The notes under the pieces: generated by a model
Database searches by the model: none
Told to the model about the DNA's origin: nothing
The model's input: the letters and a program-made list of their open reading frames with translations, nothing else
Shown: positions 1 through 9,122 of the stretch, piece after piece
Numbering within the stretch: position 1 is the first letter of the stretch
Layout of the letters: every line of letters starts with the position of its first letter
Source: Photorhabdus australis DSM 17609
GTDB lineage: Bacteria > Pseudomonadota > Gammaproteobacteria > Enterobacterales > Enterobacteriaceae
Assembly: GCF_000711895.1 (NCBI RefSeq)
Contig: NZ_JONO01000012.1
Span: forward strand, 44,242 to 108,241
DNA: 64,000 nucleotides
Reading direction: 5' to 3'
Made by a program: the position numbers and the translations under genes

Positions 1-745
1 CATCCATCGCTTTCCGGCAATTCTTCAAAATTGATATTGAATCATTATCAGACCAATTATGGATGACATTCTTTAAAATATATAGATCATAACCAGATGG
101 AACTGATTTCAGAAAATCTCCATTTATAAATTCCATATTTTCTGAAACAGGAATTTCATTATATCTGTCTAATACGGCATAATGTTTTCCTTTTACCTTT
201 TCATTGATTTTAATCAGAAGATTTCCTTCTCCTCCGCCAAGATCTAGTATTCTGTTATGTTTGTTGAAATCATAAGTTTCAAGTAACTTTTTAGCTAATT
301 TGTCCGAGTTTCTTGACATTAAAGAATCGAAATTTGATTTTAATGATTCATGATTACTTATATACTCGAAGAATGGCTGACCATGCGCTATTTCGAATGC
401 TGATTTATGATCATTTTGCAGTAAGGATTCCGGGTACATTAACCAAGAATTCCAGTTATATGAACTAACTTCATGTTTTACTAATAATGATTCCAAACTG
501 TTAGGATCTGCAAGTGCCTTGCATTCATCAGAAAGGGTAACGCCATGGTTGTTGTTAACTAATACCCCGATTTCAATTAAGAAATCACATAATCGACTAA
601 GGCGAGAATTATCAATACCGCATTTATGGGAAAGTTCACTTATACCTACATAGATCCCATCTTTAAGATGAACAGATAATCCGGTTTTAACAAGAGCATA
701 GATTGCTGCTGATTTTCTATATGATCTAATAAGTTCGGCTAGCAT
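1..745 (-). CDS. SAM-dependent O-methyltransferase (C-terminus beyond window)
   Basis: The reading frame is open from the ATG at 745 to the window edge, 248 codons, so perhaps 80-100 residues of a family protein of about 330-345 aa are missing. Residues 1-90 resemble the winged-helix dimerisation region of plant-type small-molecule O-methyltransferases. Motif I (DLGGGEG, residues 168-174) binds S-adenosylmethionine, and LKNVIHNWSD (224-233) carries the His in the usual catalytic-base position. A Shine-Dalgarno AAAGGAT lies 7-8 nt upstream and abuts the end of an ERIC element. The likely substrate is a phenolic or polyketide hydroxyl. Photorhabdus has O-methyltransferases of this type that decorate anthraquinones, so such a role is possible but is inference from family and presumed genus. 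Confidence 0.85.
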   Translation of the reverse strand, partial: MLAELIRSYRKSAAIYALVKTGLSVHLKDGIYVGISELSHKCGIDNSRLSRLCDFLIEIGVLVNNNHGVTLSDECKALADPNSLESLLVKHEVSSYNWNSWLMYPESLLQNDHKSAFEIAHGQPFFEYISNHESLKSNFDSLMSRNSDKLAKKLLETYDFNKHNRILDLGGGEGNLLIKINEKVKGKHYAVLDRYNEIPVSENMEFINGDFLKSVPSGYDLYILKNVIHNWSDNDSISILKNCRKAMD

Positions 746-757
746 TGAATTATCCTT

Positions 758-884
758 TATACCCGTCATCTTTCAAGTTGCTTCTTTGTTGGCTGCGCTC
801 ACTCACCCCGGTCACATAGTTATCTATGTTCCCGGGGATTCGCTCCCTTGCCGCCGCGATGCATCTTGAAATCCATAGGGTATA
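758..884 (+). repeat. ERIC element, copy 1 (127 bp)
   Basis: An imperfect palindrome of exactly 127 bp, the canonical ERIC length. It begins TATACCCGTCATC and ends CATAGGGTATA, with the central ERIC core (CACCCCGGTCACATAG, then CCCGGGGATTCGCTC). It lies 12 bp upstream of the methyltransferase ATG, so it is transcribed as that gene's leader. Two more copies are at 18010 and 35882. Confidence 0.93.
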
Positions 885-1423
885 TGATTATAAAGAAATG
901 AGTGTTTTCTGTAGATTACAGAATGCTATTGAATATCTTGTAAAAATATTTCGACCAAAATGTGATTATTAGTTTTAATATATTTCCTCATTCAGGTGAT
1001 GAAGATTATTTTCTCCTTTGACAACGGTTTAGTTAACCTGGATAGATGCACTTCTATAAGTAAATTATCAACTGGTAGACTATATTAAATTCAATAAAAA
1101 GAAATGACGGAGATCACAATTAACTATTTTAAATATTCTTGAAAGTTAAATGAAATAATATGGCGTAGTAAAATATTTTTTTGAAAAATTATTTGTGAAA
1201 AAATGAAAAATGATAAATCCTGGGGAGATACAGGTGTTTATTGAATATATTCACTACCATCCAGCACATAATTTTCAGTATTTTAACCTAAATTCGTACT
1301 GTAATTTCTATATTCTCCCTGTGGCTCAAAGCCTACTTTTGATCTATGCTGAACGCTAAAAACAGGCTTAGGATTATTATTAACCGAAAAGCCGCATAAC
1401 AGATAACAGGAAGATAGAACTTA
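885..1423. other. AT-rich intergenic region before fdhE
   Basis: A 539-bp gap between the divergent methyltransferase and fdhE. No coding frame is supported. It must hold the promoters for both directions, but no convincing -35/-10 pair could be assigned. AGGAAG at about 1409 is the fdhE ribosome-binding site. Confidence 0.6.
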
Positions 1424-2353
1424 ATGAGTATTCGCATCGTTCCTAAAGAGCAATTGAGTAAAGAGAGTGTCAATGAAAAAGCAGCAGATTATATCCCGCC
1501 GCTGCTTTTTGTTAATCTGAAAAACCTCTATCAACGTCGTGCTGAGCGTCTGAAACAACTGGCTGTAGATAATCCATTTGCGGACTATCTTAGTTTTATC
1601 GCAGATGTTGTGCAGGCCCAGCAAAAAGCGTTACATGACAATCCGCTGAAAATAGAGATGGCAGATATTCTGGAAAAGTCTGCCGCTGAGGGTAAACCAC
1701 CCTTGGATTGTAAGATGTTCCCACGTACTGAGCACTGGCAAAAATTGCTTTACGCTCTGATAGCAGAATTACTGCCTGATGCACCGGAACATATCAGTGT
1801 AGCTTTGAATAATCTGGAAAAAGCATCGGCACAGGAACTGGAACAGATGGCTGATGCTTTACTGAAAAATGAATTTAGTAAGGTCAGCCCTGAAAAAGCA
1901 CTATTTATCTGGGCGGCACTGTCCTTGTATTGGACACAAATGGCCAATCAAATCCCAGGAAAGGCGCGGGCAGAATATGGTGAACATCGCCAGTTCTGTC
2001 CTGTTTGCGGCAGTATGCCGGTTTCCAGTGTTGTGCAGATTGGAACCACCAGCGGGTTGCGTTATCTGCATTGTAGTTTGTGTGAAAGTGAATGGCATGT
2101 GGTTCGGGTGAAGTGTAGTAACTGTGAACAGACCCGCGATCTCAATTATTGGTCACTGAATAGTGAACAGGCTGCAGTGAAAGCGGAAAGCTGCGGTGAT
2201 TGTGGCAGTTATCTGAAAATCCTCTATCAGGAAAAAGATCCAAAAGTTGAGGCTGTTGCTGATGATCTGGCTTCGTTAATCCTTGATGCCAAAATGGAAG
2301 AGGAGGGGTTTGCCCGCAGTAGTATCAATCCATTCCTGTTTCCGCATGAGTAA
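1424..2353 (+). CDS. fdhE: FdhE, formate dehydrogenase accessory/maturation protein
   Basis: This 309-aa protein has the same length as E. coli FdhE. FdhE is a cytoplasmic rubredoxin-like iron protein that interacts with the catalytic subunits of the respiratory formate dehydrogenases (FdnG, FdoG) and is needed for their activity. The C-terminal half carries the family's paired zinc-ribbon-like cysteines: FCPVCGS, HCSLCES, VKCSNCE and ESCGDCGS. An AGGAAG ribosome-binding site precedes the ATG. selA follows after 21 bp, so the two are probably co-transcribed. This is functionally coherent, because those formate dehydrogenases are selenoproteins. No formate dehydrogenase structural genes are in the window. 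Confidence 0.97.
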   Translation: MSIRIVPKEQLSKESVNEKAADYIPPLLFVNLKNLYQRRAERLKQLAVDNPFADYLSFIADVVQAQQKALHDNPLKIEMADILEKSAAEGKPPLDCKMFPRTEHWQKLLYALIAELLPDAPEHISVALNNLEKASAQELEQMADALLKNEFSKVSPEKALFIWAALSLYWTQMANQIPGKARAEYGEHRQFCPVCGSMPVSSVVQIGTTSGLRYLHCSLCESEWHVVRVKCSNCEQTRDLNYWSLNSEQAAVKAESCGDCGSYLKILYQEKDPKVEAVADDLASLILDAKMEEEGFARSSINPFLFPHE

Positions 2354-2374
2354 CTGCTAACGGATGGAGTTGCC

Positions 2375-3766
2375 ATGACACAAAAATTGAGTCCGTTGTA
2401 TAGCCAGCTTCCAGCCATTGATCGTCTGTTGCATGAGCCACGGATAGCGTTATTCGTGGAACAATATGGACAAACGCTGGTAACGGCAACGTTAAGAAAA
2501 ATGCAGGAACAGGCCAGAACAAATATCAGGCAGCATCAGACACTGCCTGATTGGTGTGATAACTGGGCGGCGGCACTTGGTCAGCAATTGGAACAAAGAC
2601 AAATTTTGTCCTTAAAGCCAGTGTTTAACCTGAGTGGCACGGTACTTCATACCAACTTTGGTCGGGCATTAATGGCAGAATCGGCTATTGAAGCGGTAAC
2701 ACAAGTGATGCGTTCACCGGTAACGCTGGAATATTCCCTCGATGGTGCCGGGCGGGGGCACCGTGATCGTGCTTTAGCGAATTTATTGTGTGAATTAACT
2801 GGGGCAGAAGATGCCTGTGTCGTTAATAACAATGCAGCGGCTGTGTTGTTATTGTTAGCAACTGTGGCATCCGGTAAGCAGGTTGTGGTTTCCCGTGGTG
2901 AGTTGGTGGAAATTGGTGGAGCATTCCGTGTTCCTGATGTGATGGTTCAGGCGGGATGCCGGTTGATTGAAGTCGGTACTACTAATCGTACTCACTTGAA
3001 AGATTATCAACAGGCTATCAATGAAGAAACCGCTCTTCTGATGAAAGTTCATACGAGTAATTACCGCATTGAAGGTTTTACTGCGGAAGTTTCCGGTCGT
3101 GAACTGGCGAAACTGGGTGTTAAATCCCAAATTCCTACTGCTATTGATTTGGGTAGTGGTTCCATGATCGATATGGTTCAATATGGCTTGCCCGCCGAAC
3201 CTATGCCTCAGGACTATCTGAATCAGGGCATCGATCTGGTCACTTTTTCTGGTGATAAATTACTGGGGGGGCCGCAGGCTGGCATTATCCTTGGTAAGAA
3301 ACAGTGGATAGAAGCCATCCAGTGTCATCCACTGAAACGCGCTTTGCGGGCAGATAAAATGACTCTGGCTGCTTTGGAAGCTACATTGCGATTGTATCAA
3401 TGCCCTGAACAACTTTGCTATCAGCTGCCAACGTTACGTTTGTTAACGCGTTCACAGCAAGAAATGTATGATTTGGCACAACAGTTATTACCTCAGATTC
3501 AGGCATATTACGGTGACCAGTTTATTGTTCGTGATGAGCCATGTTATTCACAGATTGGCAGTGGTTCACTGCCGGTCGATCTTTTGCCTGGTTGGGCTTT
3601 GACTTTTACTGCCATTGATGGTCAGGGCCGGACTCTGGAACAGTTGGCCCAGCACTGGCGTAGATTGGCGAAACCGGTTATTGGCCGTATTTCGGAAGGA
3701 CGTTTGTGGTTGGATTTACGTTGCCTTGAAGACGGAAACGCGTTGTTGCAGGCACTATTACTTTAG
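2375..3766 (+). CDS. selA: SelA, L-seryl-tRNA(Sec) selenium transferase
   Basis: This 463-aa PLP-dependent enzyme converts seryl-tRNA(Sec) to selenocysteinyl-tRNA(Sec) with selenophosphate. The PLP lysine falls at residue 295 in [12 protein letters not shown], the same number as in E. coli SelA. The N-terminal tRNA-binding domain, the [14 protein letters not shown] segment and the C-terminal [11 protein letters not shown] are all present. A ribosome-binding site (GGATGGAGTTGCC) precedes the ATG. It lies between fdhE and selB, with a 36-bp gap to selB. The lysine codon is followed by a run of seven G (about 3266-3272). Confidence 0.98.
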   Translation: MTQKLSPLYSQLPAIDRLLHEPRIALFVEQYGQTLVTATLRKMQEQARTNIRQHQTLPDWCDNWAAALGQQLEQRQILSLKPVFNLSGTVLHTNFGRALMAESAIEAVTQVMRSPVTLEYSLDGAGRGHRDRALANLLCELTGAEDACVVNNNAAAVLLLLATVASGKQVVVSRGELVEIGGAFRVPDVMVQAGCRLIEVGTTNRTHLKDYQQAINEETALLMKVHTSNYRIEGFTAEVSGRELAKLGVKSQIPTAIDLGSGSMIDMVQYGLPAEPMPQDYLNQGIDLVTFSGDKLLGGPQAGIILGKKQWIEAIQCHPLKRALRADKMTLAALEATLRLYQCPEQLCYQLPTLRLLTRSQQEMYDLAQQLLPQIQAYYGDQFIVRDEPCYSQIGSGSLPVDLLPGWALTFTAIDGQGRTLEQLAQHWRRLAKPVIGRISEGRLWLDLRCLEDGNALLQALLL

Positions 3767-3802
3767 TTTTCTGGAACTATCATAATTTTCTGAAACTCTC
3801 AT

Positions 3803-5662
3803 ATGATTTTTGCCACTGCAGGTCATGTTGACCATGGTAAAACGACACTGATTCAAGCGATTACCGGTGTTAATACGGCACATTTGCCGGAAGAGAAAAA
3901 GCGAGGTATGACCATTGATCTAGGTTATGCCTATTGGCCACAACCAGATGGGTCTTCGGTTGGTTTTGTTGATGTACCCGGACATGAAAAATTTCTTGCC
4001 AATATGCTGGCAGGGATCGGGGGTATCGATCATGTTTTGCTAGTGGTTGCCTGTGACGATGGCGTCATGGCGCAAACCAAAGAGCATTTGGCAATTCTGC
4101 GTTTGATTGGCTGTTCTGTAATGACAGTTGTACTCACTAAGGCCGATCGGGTGGCAGCGCCGCGGGTAGTTGAAGTGCGCCAACAGATTGAATATGAACT
4201 GACAACTCAGGGTTGGATTGATTCCCCTTTGTTTATTACAGCTACCACGGATGAAGACAGTATTGCCCTTCTGCGGCAGCATTTGTTGCAGTTACACCAA
4301 CAAAACAGACCGCATGAAAAATTGAATCAGCGTTTTCGTCTGGCGATAGATCGCGCTTTCAGTGTAAAAGGCGCGGGTCTGGTGGTAACGGGAACGGCAT
4401 TGGCCGGCAAGGTCAGTGTGGGGGATAGCCTTTGGCTGACTGGCTGTGATAAGTCAGTCAGGGTACGTGGTCTGCATGCTCAGAATCAACAGACAGATAC
4501 GGCTCAGGCCGGGCAGCGTATTGCATTGAATATTGCCGGTGATATGAGTAAGGAACAGATTTCCCGTGGTGATTGGCTACTTTCCCAACAGCCCTTTGAT
4601 AATGTGGAAAAGGTGCTGGTAGAACTAGAAGCTGATGAGCCTTTGCAAAACTGGCAATCTCTTCATATTCATCATGCTGCCAGCCATATCACTGGCCGGA
4701 TTTCATTACTCAATCAGCTTTCTGATAAGCCTTTGTTGGCTGAATTGGTACTGGATAGTCCATTGTGGCTGGTTGAGAACGACCGATTGATATTGCGTGA
4801 TATTAGCGCCAGAAGAACGCTGGCTGGCGTACGAGTGATAAACTTACATTCTCCTCGCCGTGGTAAGCGTCAGCCAGAGTTTTTGCATTGGCTCACTCTG
4901 CTTGCCAGAGCCTCGGATCATGCTGCTAATTTAGTACTCCATTTATCACGCGGGGCTTTTTCCCTTAACCATTTTTCCTGGGCGCGTCAGTTAACGGAAG
5001 AGACTCTCAATCAGCTAATAGCTAATATGGATGTGATGATTGCTGATGGTATGGTGTTATCACAGCGTCATGCTGAGCTGGCAGAACAGAAACTATTACA
5101 GGTTTTGGCTGAATATCATCAGCAGCATGCTGATCAACTGGGTTTGGGGAAAGCACGTTTAAAACGGATGGCTTTACCAACATTAAATGAAGCGCTGGTT
5201 TATGGTCTAATCGATGTATTGCTTGATCATGGACAATTGGAACAAGCGCGTGGTTGGTTATTTCTTCCTGAACATGGTTTGGCTTTTAGTGACGAACAGG
5301 AAAAACTGTGGCAGCGAATAGTACCCTATTTCGCAGATGATCCTTGGTGGGTACGTGATTTGGCTGCTGATTTAGAGGAAGAAGAGGTGACAATTCGCAG
5401 TTTATTGAAAAAAGCGGCGCAATTGGGACATATTACGGCTGTTGTTCATGATCGCTATTATTGTAGCCAACGAATTCAGCAATTCGCAGAACTTATCCGT
5501 AAGTTTGATCAAAATCATGGTGGGATCACTGCTGCTGATTTTCGTGATGAACTGGGTATTGGCCGTAAACTGGCTATTCAGATATTGGAATTCTTTGATC
5601 GCAGCGGTTTTACCCGTCGTCAGGCTGAGCGACATATTCTCAGGGATGATGGGCTATTTTGA
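3803..5662 (+). CDS. selB: SelB, selenocysteine-specific elongation factor
   Basis: This 619-aa translational GTPase delivers selenocysteinyl-tRNA(Sec) to the ribosome at UGA codons followed by a SECIS hairpin. The G domain begins at the start codon, with G1 GHVDHGKT (residues 7-14), G2 RGMTIDLGYA, G3 DVPGHE and G4 TKAD. EF-Tu-like beta-barrel domains follow. The C-terminal third, from about residue 375, corresponds to the winged-helix domains that bind the SECIS RNA. The length is close to the E. coli protein of about 614 aa. It is the last gene of the fdhE-selA-selB unit; selC is not in the window. Confidence 0.98.
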   Translation: MIFATAGHVDHGKTTLIQAITGVNTAHLPEEKKRGMTIDLGYAYWPQPDGSSVGFVDVPGHEKFLANMLAGIGGIDHVLLVVACDDGVMAQTKEHLAILRLIGCSVMTVVLTKADRVAAPRVVEVRQQIEYELTTQGWIDSPLFITATTDEDSIALLRQHLLQLHQQNRPHEKLNQRFRLAIDRAFSVKGAGLVVTGTALAGKVSVGDSLWLTGCDKSVRVRGLHAQNQQTDTAQAGQRIALNIAGDMSKEQISRGDWLLSQQPFDNVEKVLVELEADEPLQNWQSLHIHHAASHITGRISLLNQLSDKPLLAELVLDSPLWLVENDRLILRDISARRTLAGVRVINLHSPRRGKRQPEFLHWLTLLARASDHAANLVLHLSRGAFSLNHFSWARQLTEETLNQLIANMDVMIADGMVLSQRHAELAEQKLLQVLAEYHQQHADQLGLGKARLKRMALPTLNEALVYGLIDVLLDHGQLEQARGWLFLPEHGLAFSDEQEKLWQRIVPYFADDPWWVRDLAADLEEEEVTIRSLLKKAAQLGHITAVVHDRYYCSQRIQQFAELIRKFDQNHGGITAADFRDELGIGRKLAIQILEFFDRSGFTRRQAERHILRDDGLF

Positions 5663-5793
5663 TGATGTTTGTATTCGACAAGTGGATAGGATCGGTAATA
5701 ATGATAGTTTTGTTTCGATTGATTTAACTTGTCTGTGTTATTTTTGCCAACGGTGACTAGTATGAGCTTTCTATTAACTGGGTTTAGTACGAT

Positions 5794-7443
5794 ATGAAAA
5801 AGAAGATAATATCGAGTGTTTATCTGGGATTATTGTTTATTGCAACTTTAATACTGCTTTTTGAAAAAAGTGATGCTATTTATCCAGCATTGATAGCTCT
5901 CGGTGTATTTGGTGCGATATTTGGTTTGGTGTTCTTTGTATCGGCCAGGTTACTGTTTTCTGTTGCCTTTACCGGAACACTGTTTATTATCTTTAAGTTT
6001 CTCAATCAGATAAAAGTTCATTACTACAAAGAACAGCTAATGTTCTCTGACCTGAATTTAATGTTTGATCCTGCTAATCAGGAAACATTGCGGCATTATT
6101 GGCTGGCTGGCCTGGCAGTGATTGCTATGTTTATCTGGTTGATTTTTAATATGGTGCTCAGCTGGAAAAAGTCATCACCTTCCCGTGGTTTCAAATGGCG
6201 TATTGTCAGCCTGGTGTTGGTTGTGATTTGTGTATGGGAAGTGAGTGCTACCGCCAATGCGTTTAGAGATCAGTGGGAGTCTTCGTTACCAAAAGGGCGT
6301 GGTACAGTCACTAATATGGTGATGTCAGCTAAAGATGCCAAATATCATGCTCCTCAGTTTGGGCAATCATCCGATTATTTCCTGCAACAGGCTAAGCATG
6401 TCACGCTGCCTGTGCCGCAGTCGGAAATTAAGCCAGATGTGGTGATGTTATTGCAGGAATCAACAGTTACCCCATATATCTATCAATTACCGGATGATTC
6501 ACGGTTACCTAATCTTTATATGTTCCAGCGGAATACCGGGGTTAGTGCTCAAAGCCCCATGAGAGTACAAACTTTTGGCGGTGGTACCTGGTTATCTGAA
6601 TTCTCTGCTTTGACGGGTTTGAATACGGATGATTTTGGTTCACGTAAAAATGCTGTTTTTTATTTTATCGTCGATCACTTGAAATACAGTCTGTTCCGCG
6701 AGATGAAACAAAATGGCTATTACACCGTTGTTCTGACACCATTTAATAAATCCTCTTATCATTCTGGCCATGCTTACCAGACGCTGGGAGTTGACCGTAT
6801 TATCCAACCGCAGGAATTAGGCTATCCCGCCAGTATTGACGAAAATCTGTGGACTATCCCTACACAGGATATGTTGAATTATGTAAAAGAAATCTTGGGA
6901 CAGGAAACGGATAAGCCGCTGTTTATTTTCTCTCTGACCATGTATGAACATGGCCCGTATGATGAAGATCATGCTGATGATTACGGACTTGCTGGGCATG
7001 TGAAAAGTTCACAGGCAGCGGGTAAGTTCAGTCACTATATGGAAAAAATCAAGGCTTCTGATTCAGCAATTAAAGATTTCAGCGAGTTTGTTGCTAAACG
7101 GGAAAAGCCAACAATCTTCCTCTATTTCGGTGATCATCAACCTAATATCAACTTAGATGAGTATGATAGTGTATTTCCAAATCCGGGTTATATCACTCAG
7201 TTTACTATGCGGGATAATCTGAAACAGGGAGAACCTGTTCAGACTGATGAATTGACGGATATTTCATTCCTGGGTGGAATGATTATGGAGAGAGCTAAAT
7301 TGGATGTTTCACCTTTTTATCGGGCGAATATGACGATGCGCCATCTCTGTCGAGGAGCGCTGGATGATTGTCAGGATAAAGAGTTGGTGGATAGCTATAA
7401 ACACTATATTTATCAGCAACTGGCAGCTGCAGATAAAAAGTAA
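5794..7443 (+). CDS. LTA synthase family membrane phosphotransferase/sulfatase
   Basis: A 549-aa membrane enzyme of the LtaS/OpgB-like alkaline phosphatase superfamily. Residues 1-155 hold about five hydrophobic helices. A periplasmic sulfatase-type domain follows from about residue 210. Family motifs are VMLLQESTVTP (E222 and T224 near the metal/nucleophile site), the substrate-pocket FSLTMYEHGPY and the metal-binding FLYFGDHQPN. Relatives transfer phosphoglycerol or phosphoethanolamine from phospholipids to surface glycans such as periplasmic glucans, lipid A or LPS. The exact acceptor cannot be read here. It stands alone, 131 bp after selB and apart from the LPS clusters. Confidence 0.85.
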   Translation: MKKKIISSVYLGLLFIATLILLFEKSDAIYPALIALGVFGAIFGLVFFVSARLLFSVAFTGTLFIIFKFLNQIKVHYYKEQLMFSDLNLMFDPANQETLRHYWLAGLAVIAMFIWLIFNMVLSWKKSSPSRGFKWRIVSLVLVVICVWEVSATANAFRDQWESSLPKGRGTVTNMVMSAKDAKYHAPQFGQSSDYFLQQAKHVTLPVPQSEIKPDVVMLLQESTVTPYIYQLPDDSRLPNLYMFQRNTGVSAQSPMRVQTFGGGTWLSEFSALTGLNTDDFGSRKNAVFYFIVDHLKYSLFREMKQNGYYTVVLTPFNKSSYHSGHAYQTLGVDRIIQPQELGYPASIDENLWTIPTQDMLNYVKEILGQETDKPLFIFSLTMYEHGPYDEDHADDYGLAGHVKSSQAAGKFSHYMEKIKASDSAIKDFSEFVAKREKPTIFLYFGDHQPNINLDEYDSVFPNPGYITQFTMRDNLKQGEPVQTDELTDISFLGGMIMERAKLDVSPFYRANMTMRHLCRGALDDCQDKELVDSYKHYIYQQLAAADKK

Positions 7444-7465
7444 GTCACAAAGTAATAAGTAGTGG

Positions 7466-7485
7466 GTGCCATATAAATATGGCAC
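7466..7485 (+). terminator. Hairpin after the LTA-synthase-like gene
   Basis: A perfect inverted repeat, GTGCCATAT-AA-ATATGGCAC, lies 23 bp after the stop codon and is followed by a modest T-rich stretch. It may be a weak terminator or an mRNA 3' end structure. The rest of the gap to 7810 is AT-rich, with no coding signal seen. Confidence 0.4.
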
Positions 7486-7810
7486 TTGCTGTATTTTAAA
7501 TGCCAGTAAACTCTCTCTAATTTTTTTGACTATTTCTTAATTACGTTTTCAATCGTTTGTTGTAACAGAATAATAGAGGATATTATCCACTCTATTATTA
7601 AATTGTTCGCATATTCAGTTAATAAAATCATTCAATGTCATTGATAGTGTCGAGAATTAAATATATTCAGTGCAGATAAATATATAAATGAAATGTCAGT
7701 CTGACTAATGGAGTTAGATTGATATCACATAATTATACAGGCCAATTCTTATTTAGCCTCAGCCAGTGTTAAAGTGTAAATATTTCTTATGTATTTTGCA
7801 GGAATTAAAG

Positions 7811-8113
7811 ATGATTAAACCCGCATCAGATGTCATTCCAGGTTATTTCTATGGCGATGGTCAAACACTCGGTATGTCTTCTGGACTATGGGTTTTGCAA
7901 TAAATGGCAACCTTTTGGCTGGATAAACTGAAAGAACTTTGTGACTTTATTGGTGCCAGAATGGACATCATGGAGTCTATTTCTTGTGCTCTGGCCATGG
8001 TGGATTTGTTGATGGTTATCCGGTTAGGTGTGCGATTTTTTTGCGCCGACCTCGGGGGAGATGCGGACGCTATCAATGCCATGGTTGGAGCCATTCGCTG
8101 CTTTCTTTATTAA
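7811..8113 (+). pseudogene. Decayed YegU-like ADP-ribosylglycohydrolase (N- and C-terminal remnants)
   Basis: An ATG with a ribosome-binding site (AGGA, 8 nt upstream) opens a 30-codon frame with YGDGQTLGMSSGLW. This resembles the N-terminal YGQALGDAMGMPSELW of E. coli YegU. After TAA at 7901, the same frame continues with FIGARMDIMESISCALAMVD and CADLGGDADAINAMVGAI, matching the YegU C-terminal region (TIESVPCAIALVE, CANLGGDTDTIGAMATAI). About 200 central codons, including the metal-binding TDDTSM motif, are gone. The kinase gene starts 41 bp downstream, as in the E. coli yegU-yegV pair. This is a dead gene; the surviving C-terminal metal motif cannot act alone. Confidence 0.8.
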
Positions 8114-8154
8114 GCCGGGTTATGGCTTATATTTAGCCTGAAAAGGAGAGCCTG

Positions 8155-9075
8155 ATGGGAGAGTTACTGCCGATTACTGTGGTCGGTGCTGCTGCGGGAG
8201 ATATTGTTCTCAATTTACCAAGGCTTCCTCGCAGCGGTGAAGACCAGGAAGCAAAAGAAATTGATAGGCAGATCGGCGGTTCAGGTTTTAATGTTGCGCG
8301 GGCTTTGGTCCGTCTGAAAATCCCTGTGATTAATGGTATACCGGTTGGGCATGGATATTGGGGTGAGCGGATAACTAAAGAGATGCAAGCTCTTGGACTT
8401 AAGGTCACGTTAACCAACTCATATCTTGATAATGGTTGGTGTCTGGCAATGGTCGAACCGAATGGAGAGAGAAGTTTTGTTTCCGTTAGTGGCTGTGAAG
8501 TTGACTGGAGTGCGGCAATGCTCTCCTCTATTTTTCTTCCGGAAAAGGGGTATCTCTATGCCAGTGGTTATGTCATGGCGGGCAAAACTACGGCGATTTT
8601 GCGTGACTGGTTACTGATGTCACCTCCTGGACAGACGTTGTTGCTGGATTTTGGTCCGCGTTTACCAGAGATAGATCCCGCCTTCATTGATGCATTGCCT
8701 GCTGACCGAACCATTCTGACACTGAACCGTGATGAGATTGCTATGTTGTGTGGAGAAGGCGATTTTGTCACTCAGGCCAGTTATTATTCTAGTACAAGAA
8801 AAATCACAATTATCTGTCGGTTAGGTTCACAAGGGACATGGATATGCCTGCCTGATAGCGTCCCCGAGCATGTTCCCTCCTATAAGGTGAAAGTGGTAGA
8901 TACTATCGGAGCCGGTGATGCTCACAGTAGTGGCATGCTGGCTGGTTTATCACAAGGAATGTCTCTGAGGGAGGCCGTTGAGCTTGGCAATCGTGTTGCT
9001 GCTATTGTTGTTAATCGTTCTGGTGCTGCTGGTGCACCAACTATAAAAGAGCTAGAGGAGTTTGTGTTTGAATAA
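8155..9075 (+). CDS. PfkB/ribokinase-family carbohydrate kinase, YegV-like
   Basis: A 306-aa kinase of the ribokinase (PfkB) family, which phosphorylates sugars or nucleosides with ATP. The N-terminal PfkB signature is IGGSGFNVARALVRL (residues 41-55). The C-terminal signature DTIGAGDAHSSGML contains the anion-hole GAGD and the catalytic Asp. A strong ribosome-binding site (AAAAGGAGAGCC) precedes the ATG. In E. coli the homologue yegV sits in an operon with the ADP-ribosylglycohydrolase yegU. Here the upstream partner is only a remnant, so the kinase may have lost its pathway. The substrate is unknown; a nucleoside or ribose-type sugar would fit the context. Confidence 0.85.
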   Translation: MGELLPITVVGAAAGDIVLNLPRLPRSGEDQEAKEIDRQIGGSGFNVARALVRLKIPVINGIPVGHGYWGERITKEMQALGLKVTLTNSYLDNGWCLAMVEPNGERSFVSVSGCEVDWSAAMLSSIFLPEKGYLYASGYVMAGKTTAILRDWLLMSPPGQTLLLDFGPRLPEIDPAFIDALPADRTILTLNRDEIAMLCGEGDFVTQASYYSSTRKITIICRLGSQGTWICLPDSVPEHVPSYKVKVVDTIGAGDAHSSGMLAGLSQGMSLREAVELGNRVAAIVVNRSGAAGAPTIKELEEFVFE

Positions 9076-9122
9076 TCACCTTCAGACATTACACCTCTTA
9101 AATTTTAAGGGATGTAGTCAAA

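Noticed and set aside
5442..5756. 104-codon frame overlapping the end of selB
   Set aside because: It is a shadow of selB in another frame with no independent ribosome-binding site.
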